Shown piece after piece: positions 58,470-64,000 of a stretch of 64,000 nucleotides of DNA (position 1 is the first letter of the stretch; each line of letters starts with the position of its first letter). Position numbers and translations under genes: made by a program. This DNA is from G965216255 sp965216255 (GTDB lineage Bacteria > Bacteroidota > Rhodothermia > Rhodothermales > Bin80), in the NCBI GenBank assembly GCA_965216255.1, contig OZ244148.1:248001-312000 (forward strand), given 5' to 3'. The notes below the pieces were generated by a model. That model worked only from the letters and a program-made list of their open reading frames with translations, was not told the origin of the DNA and searched no databases.

Positions 58470-58479
58470 CCGTTAACGG
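58470..58479. repeat. CCGTTAACGG palindrome
   Basis: A second copy of the palindrome at 51643-51652, here followed by GCGCTTAACGG. Its role is unknown. Confidence 0.4.
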
Positions 58480-58619
58480 GCGCTTAACGGAGAGACAGAC
58501 AAAGGAATACTGGCAGCGCTGGCGAGAATCAGGCTTGGATTTGGTCGCGATGCAATTCCAGGCCCGCGATACGCGGGACCCACAGGCAGTGTCAGCCGGT
58601 GCGGCTGAAATGTTTGCCG

Positions 58620-59774
58620 CTATTCCTGGATCTGGTAGACCACGAGCGTGGGCTCATCGCTCCGTTCCTCTGCGTAGGCCCGGCCGCCACGAACAACGCG
58701 CAGGTTTGTGGTCGCTGGGAGACGCAACTGCCCGAGGAGCCGGCTCTCGGCATCGAGGACGTGCCACTCGGCTGTCGTGTCCGCTACCGACGGCGGCGTA
58801 GCCTTTATCCAGATACGGGCGCGATCGTCCACGACAAAGGTCTCATAGGCTGGTTTGGTCGCAGGCAGGTCGGCCTCAAGGACGGCCTCGCTATACCAAT
58901 CCACTCTGCCTTCGACGTACCGTTCAATCTCTTCGCGCGTCAGTGGAAGGGAAGCAAGCGCATGCGTGACGTAGCCGCTCTGCAGGCCGTCTGGCGTGGT
59001 AACCGCTATGTCCACGGATTCGGTCCAGCCCGAGTACAGCCTGCCGCCAGGTCCCATGCGGAAGACGGGGTCGCGCCCGAAGGGCATTCCCATGGCAAAA
59101 CGGTCTTCCCCTTCTCCCGAAACCAGCCACTCGGAAGCGGCAAGGTAATGCACGGGTGGTGGCATTGCCTGTCCCGCCCATTCTACGCGCATCACGTAAG
59201 AGCGGCGCTCTGCCATGGCGTCGCCTGGTGTTATAGGCCAGCCAAAGGTAACGAGAAAGCCCGTGTTGAGTGCGCCAACCAGCCTGGACGGCAGTCCGAG
59301 AGAATCTTGGAAAACCGTAAAGTCGTACGCCAAATTCAATGAGTCCGGCTCAAACGCAGACATGCGCTCCAATCTGGAGTCGAACGCGTATAGCGTATCA
59401 CCGGGACCGACGAGAATTGATCCAAGCCTTTCGAATTCACCGGGACCGCTGCCCCGTTGGCCAATGGTCTCGAACAACGCGCCGGATGCCGTAAAGGCGT
59501 AAATCTTGGGGTCCTGGTCTTCTCCCACAAAGATGCGACCGGCACGATCTACGGCGACGAGCTCCCCTATGCCTCCAAAGAGAAGGCTGTCTCCCGTGGA
59601 CTCGTCGCCTAGCCGGAAGAGTTCACTCAGCACTGGCCCGGATGGCACGGGACCAATTGCTTCGTCCCTTACTCTCGTTGCGCAGGCTGGAAGGAAAGAA
59701 GTCGCAGCGACGGCCAGCAGCAGGAGACTAGCGGTTGTTTCCCTTGAGCATGATGCTTCCCGAAAATCAGCCAT
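58620..59774 (-). CDS. 6-bladed beta-propeller lipoprotein-like protein (384 aa)
   Basis: I take ATG 59774 because it gives a signal-like N-terminus, TTASLLLLAVAATSFLPAC, with a possible lipobox (LPAC). The mature protein follows the six-bladed pattern of Bacteroidota: GRIFVGEDQDPKIYAFTAS, then GSGPGEFERLGSILVGPGDT, LYAFDSRLERMSAFE, FRMGPGGRLYSGWTESVDI and VDDRARIWIKATPPSV. Several ATGs lie upstream in frame, so the start is uncertain by up to 48 codons. The function is unknown; family members are periplasmic. It is clean of frameshifts. Confidence 0.85.
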   Translation of the reverse strand: MADFREASCSRETTASLLLLAVAATSFLPACATRVRDEAIGPVPSGPVLSELFRLGDESTGDSLLFGGIGELVAVDRAGRIFVGEDQDPKIYAFTASGALFETIGQRGSGPGEFERLGSILVGPGDTLYAFDSRLERMSAFEPDSLNLAYDFTVFQDSLGLPSRLVGALNTGFLVTFGWPITPGDAMAERRSYVMRVEWAGQAMPPPVHYLAASEWLVSGEGEDRFAMGMPFGRDPVFRMGPGGRLYSGWTESVDIAVTTPDGLQSGYVTHALASLPLTREEIERYVEGRVDWYSEAVLEADLPATKPAYETFVVDDRARIWIKATPPSVADTTAEWHVLDAESRLLGQLRLPATTNLRVVRGGRAYAEERSDEPTLVVYQIQE

Positions 59775-60044
59775 GGATTTGCAGGGCATAATGGCCATGC
59801 ACGTTGTGACCCGAACGTTCCATAATGGCCTTTCAAGGTACGTGATCCGGCAGGCCCAAATGAAATCGGATAACAGACGATGGGACGCCTCCGAGGTGCA
59901 CCGGTCAATCCCGGGCATTATGGCGGAAGCGGGTTCATACGGGCCGGTTCAGACCCAATAGGGTTTCCAGGCGCCACTCTCGCGGCCTTCGTCGCACTAC
60001 GACACACCCGGTGATGATTTACACGATCTGAGAGGCCATTTCCG

Positions 60045-60184
60045 GACACAGCGGGCGCACGGGATGCGCCTAAAGCCTGGAAGAGCGCGGAGCCAGTCTC
60101 GTCGAACTGCAGCAGGCCGGCCCGCTGGAAGTCTCCGTCCATGTCCGCAGCGCACGAGCCGTGGCAAGGCTGCTAAAGACCTAA
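60045..60184 (+). pseudogene. Tyrosine recombinase C-terminal remnant, degraded
   Basis: The plus strand encodes ERGASLVELQQAGPLEVSVH, then VRSARAVARLLKT and TAA. It matches the end of the recombinase remnant at 39286-39420, but the GRWxSPxMPAxYAR segment with the nucleophilic Tyr has become GPLEVSVHVR. A stop lies immediately upstream in frame. Confidence 0.55.
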
Positions 60185-62333
60185 CCTCCACGCGAGCTTT
60201 CTCCCACCTCTGCTTGGCGTCGCATCCGGGATTTTGGCTTCAGATACCCTTTTTCGGCCCACTGGGCGCGCCCTCAGTGTCACCCAAGGGTGTCAGGGAG
60301 CGGAGGCCTCTTGTGTGGAGCACGAAGTACCCATTGCCCGGCCGCACTATTGGCCCCGCCTCAAGCGGTAAGAGAAATCGTTGCTATCCTCAACCTGGAA
60401 TTGGCGGGAACACATCCAAAACACGTCCATACCGGACAGGTACCACTTGGGGAGTTTGCACTCCAAGGGAGCGCAAACTGAAATCCCTCCCCTTGCTTTC
60501 CAAGATTGGGAGACGCACTTTGCTAAACGCTGCAAGACGAGCGCCCCATATCTGCTTCTCTGCGGGCCTTGCATTGGATCGGCATACAAGGCAAAGACCT
60601 GCTGCTGTTCCATATTTGCCGTTTTCCTGTTCTGCTCCCACCACACAGGCATGTCCCCCTGGTCGCAGGAGCAGCCTATGCCGCCAAGCCACACTCCTGA
60701 AGCATCCGCCAGCTGTTCATTTGTCTGAGGATCATGCTCATCTCCCCTAGCAGTCGATACACCATTTGTCGGAATCTCGAAACCTATAAGAACGACGTTC
60801 CCAGCAATTCGCTCACAAGGCACGCTTTAGTCTGACCAAGTCACGCCTAGCCAGCCTAAAAGGCAAGCGAGCAGCGTGCCCGCGAACGGACCCAGAAAAG
60901 TCTGTTCATGGCGTCTCTCAAGTGTCCGAAGCGCCGATGTACCTATAGAGTTCTATAACCGGATGCCGACAGATCAGTCAGGAAACTGTGCGTGAACGCC
61001 GCACATGTACAACATCCCATGCTTGGCAAGAATGACACCGCCTCCCGTGTGCGTGCTTACGCTGGTTGCATCCAGGGAATTAACGATAGTGAGACCGGTC
61101 TGGATGCCGCATCTCAAAGCCGCGTATGTGATCAGTCGATGCATCGCATCAAGTGCAAATATTCCGGTAGACAAAGTGGTCTCTCTCGCTTGGCGGCGCG
61201 ATTCTTCCATGCGATCACCCATGCTCTAGTGCATGTTGCGATCCTGGACGGGGGCGTGAAAAATCGCGGGTCGATGGGCAGCGATGACAGAGCCCGCATG
61301 CAGTGGGATACCGTCACTGCTCTTCGGATACCTGTAGTACATGCCATGCTCACCACACTCGATTTCGCGGCCTGGTAGTCCGCGCCTTATTGCGGTAAGA
61401 ATCGGGAATTGTGGCTGCCGCAACTCATAGTCACGCAAGAATTCGAGCAAGACGGATGAATATATGAATGTACGGGAGCGATGAATGACACCCCTGTAAA
61501 AATACAGCAAATCCGGGCTTTCACAGAACGACCAGATGTTGGCTGGGAAATCCCGGAGACGTTTACTGACACTTTCGCCGGAAAACGCGATTGCAGCGTA
61601 AAGCATTACGACGACAACCCGGCCGTCGCTTACGAGACGCGCGCTGGCAGCTCAGGTGTCCACCTCGGGTGCGCACGCTCCGAAATCATAGGTGTAGAGA
61701 TAGGCGCCCGGCGGAGAAAACAGGCCCGTTTCTGCGGCGCCGAAGTCCGCAGCCAAGAGTGCGCCCGAGTCGGATCTGTCCGGCGAAAAGTTAGGGAATC
61801 AAATGCAATAGTTGATACCTCCTGCACCTACTTCGTGGCCCTTGCTGCCTCTGTCGTTAGCCGCATTAGCACGTGTGCAATCTCCAACGGCGCCATGCCC
61901 CTCTAACGCTAGGTCGGACTCGGCTCGTCGCTATTGCGGTCAAACTCTTAGCGTAGTTGTTCCTCCTGAGTTTTCATTTGTTTTCCCGCCAGTCCAGGTT
62001 CAGGCCATATAAATCTGTGTCGTGATCAGCGGTGTCAAAGTCCAAGAGCGGTCCGGCTTCCATTACCCCACCAATCTCCTATACAGCACCCGCCGCCGGA
62101 GCCATTGGCCGGCCAGGAATTCCAAGAGCTCCCGGTCTCCGTGCGCGACGCGGAACTCGCCGGTCGCCTACGGGGTCCCCATAGCGAGCCCTTCGACAGG
62201 ATGCTGAATGCTCAGGCGGTCTCGCGCGGGTTGGTCCGCGTGTCCCACGACGAAGCGTGCGGCCAATACGGGGTCCGTCACGGTTGGTGACGGGCGGACG
62301 GCCCCGCGGAATGTTGTCCGCCGACTACCGGCC
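60185..62333. other. Long stretch without a supported gene
   Basis: Over 2 kb I find no recognisable coding gene. Minus-strand frames of 158 codons (60347-60823, Cys- and Gln-rich) and 126 codons (61226-61606) might be hypothetical genes, but they have no signal, domain or ribosome-binding site. Further minus-strand scraps such as FGAAETGLFSPPGAYLYTYD (61680-61790) suggest a decayed gene. I leave it unannotated. Confidence 0.4.
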
Positions 62334-64000
62334 TTACCGCGAATCGACGGACTCGTCAGTCTCAGCCTTCAGCAGCCTAAGGTCCCGCGCCGCCTCGACC
62401 AACCGGATGAACTCGCCGCGGTAGCCGCGCGGGTCGTCGCCCTTGCCGTTTTCTGCGAGCCTCACGACATCGTTCAGTGTGAGGTCGCCCGCGTGCTCCG
62501 AGTCGCGAAGCAGCATGCCGAAACCCGCCACCGCCGCCGCGAACCGAAAATCGGTCGAAGGCGAGCCCGGCCGGTCCGCCACCGCCTGCTCCAGGAGCTT
62601 GCTCTTGGTCCCGTCGGGGTCCTTGTAGCGGACCTTGACGAACATCAGCTCATCGTCGAACACGCTGGGTGGCGGGTCGTCCGCCTGTGGCTGGTAGCGC
62701 AGCTCGTCCACGTCTCCACGTGCTCCACCCGGCACCGGCACGCCCGCGGGCACCACCTCATACAGCGCCGTCACCGTGTGCCCGGCCCCCAGTTCTCCCG
62801 CGTCCTTGGTGTCGTCATTGAAGTCCTCGTCGGCCAGAAGCCGGTTCTCGTACCCGATCAGGCGGTATCCCGCGACCCGCGCCGGGTTGAACTCGATCTG
62901 CAGCTTCACGTCCTTGGCCAAGGTGACGAGCGTTCCGCCCATTTCCTCCACGAGCACCTTTCTCGCCTCGAGCAGACCGTCCACGTAGTGAAAATTCCCG
63001 TTCCCGTGATCGGCGATCTTCTCCATCTTCGAGTCCTTCAGGTTCCCGGTGCCGAAGCCCAGCACGGTCAGGAAGACGCCGCTCTCCCGCTCCTTCTCGA
63101 TGAGGCGTACCATTTCGGCGTCGCTGGAGGCGCCCACGTTGAAGTCGCCGTCGGTAGCCAGGATGACCCGGTTATTGCCGCCATCGACATAATATTCGCG
63201 CGCCGTCTCGTAGGCGAGCTTGAGCCCTTCCCCCCCGGCGGTGCTGCCACCTGCCTGCAGCTCTTCGAGAGCGCCCAAGATCTCTTCGTGCTGGTTGCCT
63301 GGCTTAGAAGGCAGAACGAGCCCCGCCGCACCCGCGTAGACCACGATCGCGACCCGGTCCTGAGGCCGCAACTGGTTCACCAGCAGCGCGAAGGCTTTCT
63401 TGAGTAGGGGCAGTTTGTCCTGCGAACTCATCGAACCCGACACATCGAGCAGGAAAACAAGGTTGCTGGGTGGAAGATCGTCAGTATCGATCGACTGGGC
63501 GTGCAAGCCGATCCTGACCAGGTGATGCTCCTGCTTCCACGGCGCCTCCCACACCTCGGTGGCCACGGCGAAGGGGTGGTCGCCGGACACTTCGCCCCAC
63601 TCGTAGGGGAAGTAGTTGATCATCTCCTCGATGCGAACCGCATCGATATGTGGGCGCTCGCCGTTATTAATGAAGCGCCGGATGTTGGCGTAGGAAGCCC
63701 GGTCGACATCAATTGAGAACGTGGACAGGGGCGATGCGCCGACAGGCCGAAAGTCGTTCTCATCTATGGCGGCGTAGGACTCGGTGTTGAAGTCACGCCT
63801 GCGGAAGCGCTTGCCCCAGGGGGCAGCCGCCCCTGCGGGGACACCAATCGCATTCTGTTGGATAGGCGGCAGGGGATACCTCGCAGTCAACTCCAAGGCG
63901 AAGTCGACGACCGATCTCTGGCCCGCCGTAACCGTCACCTGCCGTTCCTGTGCCGCGTAACCGTCGAAGCGGGCCATCACGGTGTGGTGGCCGGCCGGGA
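62334..64000 (-). CDS. von Willebrand factor A protein, DUF3520/YfbK type, 5' end beyond window
   Basis: The frame is open to the right edge, so the N-terminus is missing. The visible start, GHHTVMARFDGYAAQERQVT, is the tail of a carboxypeptidase-regulatory-like domain. The central YfbK-type segment reads FSIDVDRASYANIRRFIN and MINYFPYEWGE. The VWA domain has the MIDAS motif DVSGSMS (in LVFLLDVSGSMSSQDKLPLL), then AGGSTAGGEGLKLAYETARE and ILATDGDFNVG. The C-terminal DUF3520 region includes LQIEFNPARVAGYRLIGYEN and DELMFVKVRYKDPDGTKSKL. Such proteins are periplasmic and of uncertain role, possibly complex assembly or surface adhesion. No frameshift was seen. Confidence 0.9.
   Translation of the reverse strand, partial: PAGHHTVMARFDGYAAQERQVTVTAGQRSVVDFALELTARYPLPPIQQNAIGVPAGAAAPWGKRFRRRDFNTESYAAIDENDFRPVGASPLSTFSIDVDRASYANIRRFINNGERPHIDAVRIEEMINYFPYEWGEVSGDHPFAVATEVWEAPWKQEHHLVRIGLHAQSIDTDDLPPSNLVFLLDVSGSMSSQDKLPLLKKAFALLVNQLRPQDRVAIVVYAGAAGLVLPSKPGNQHEEILGALEELQAGGSTAGGEGLKLAYETAREYYVDGGNNRVILATDGDFNVGASSDAEMVRLIEKERESGVFLTVLGFGTGNLKDSKMEKIADHGNGNFHYVDGLLEARKVLVEEMGGTLVTLAKDVKLQIEFNPARVAGYRLIGYENRLLADEDFNDDTKDAGELGAGHTVTALYEVVPAGVPVPGGARGDVDELRYQPQADDPPPSVFDDELMFVKVRYKDPDGTKSKLLEQAVADRPGSPSTDFRFAAAVAGFGMLLRDSEHAGDLTLNDVVRLAENGKGDDPRGYRGEFIRLVEAARDLRLLKAETDESVDSR

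Noticed and set aside
62208..63407. 399-codon plus-strand frame
   Set aside because: Antisense shadow of the VWA gene; the minus-strand product has clear MIDAS and DUF3520 motifs.

Overview
The window looks like a high-GC, IS-riddled accessory region of a Bacteroidota-type genome, probably a host-associated or otherwise relaxed-selection lineage. Lineage evidence is indirect. It includes a GLPGLI-family secreted protein (46862-47635), a TonB-fold outer-membrane protein with an N-terminal carboxypeptidase-regulatory domain (39856-42567), a 6-bladed beta-propeller (58620-59774) and a DUF1080-type lipoprotein (33995-34768). A PVC-type cytochrome/HEAT protein (24068-26950) is also common in Rhodothermia, Gemmatimonadota and Planctomycetota, so the phylum is an inference. 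No rRNA, tRNA or CRISPR array was seen.

Left third (1-18.3 kb): two direct tandem copies of a roughly 8-9 kb gene on the minus strand. Each encodes a signal peptide, 18-22 Calx-beta-type repeats and a C-terminal outer-membrane barrel. Copy 1 runs off the left edge; copy 2 is complete (2974 aa). The copies differ in which internal repeats are amplified: copy 2 has five near-identical 336-bp units that copy 1 lacks. Upstream DNA, including the tail of an IS110-like transposase, is duplicated with them. A relaxase fragment lies between the copies.

Middle (18.4-47.8 kb): a graveyard of decayed transposases (IS1634, IS5, IS256, IS3, Tn5-like/IS4 with DUF4338, a retroelement scrap). Between them lie intact envelope or periplasmic genes: the CxxCH/HEAT protein and its wrecked paralogue, a CxxCH-bearing regulatory-domain protein, a YVTN propeller, a DUF1080 lipoprotein, a Doc toxin-antitoxin pair, a TonB-fold receptor and a GLPGLI protein. 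Two transposases (IS30 at 37920-38909, IS1634-type at 43092-44906) look intact.

Right part (49.5-57.3 kb): a compact island bounded by direct repeats that carry a tyrosine-recombinase 3' end and the motif TTTCCGATAATAACAC. Inside are a relaxase C-terminal fragment coupled to a zinc-ribbon/HEPN-like gene, then a tight two-gene operon. The operon encodes a PHP-domain/SMC-like ATPase (TrlF-like, 904 aa) and an AlbA_2 (Schlafen-type)/HATPase protein (420 aa). It is the best candidate for an uncharacterised defence or conflict system in the window. The right end holds an IS21 ATPase remnant, a HEPN-motif ORF, a 6-bladed propeller, another integrase remnant and a von Willebrand factor A protein cut by the window edge.

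Overall, surface and periplasmic genes are embedded in DNA that has repeatedly received and lost mobile elements. Most transposase genes carry stops and frameshifts, whereas the Calx-beta pair, the TonB-fold protein and the PHP-ATPase operon have stayed open.
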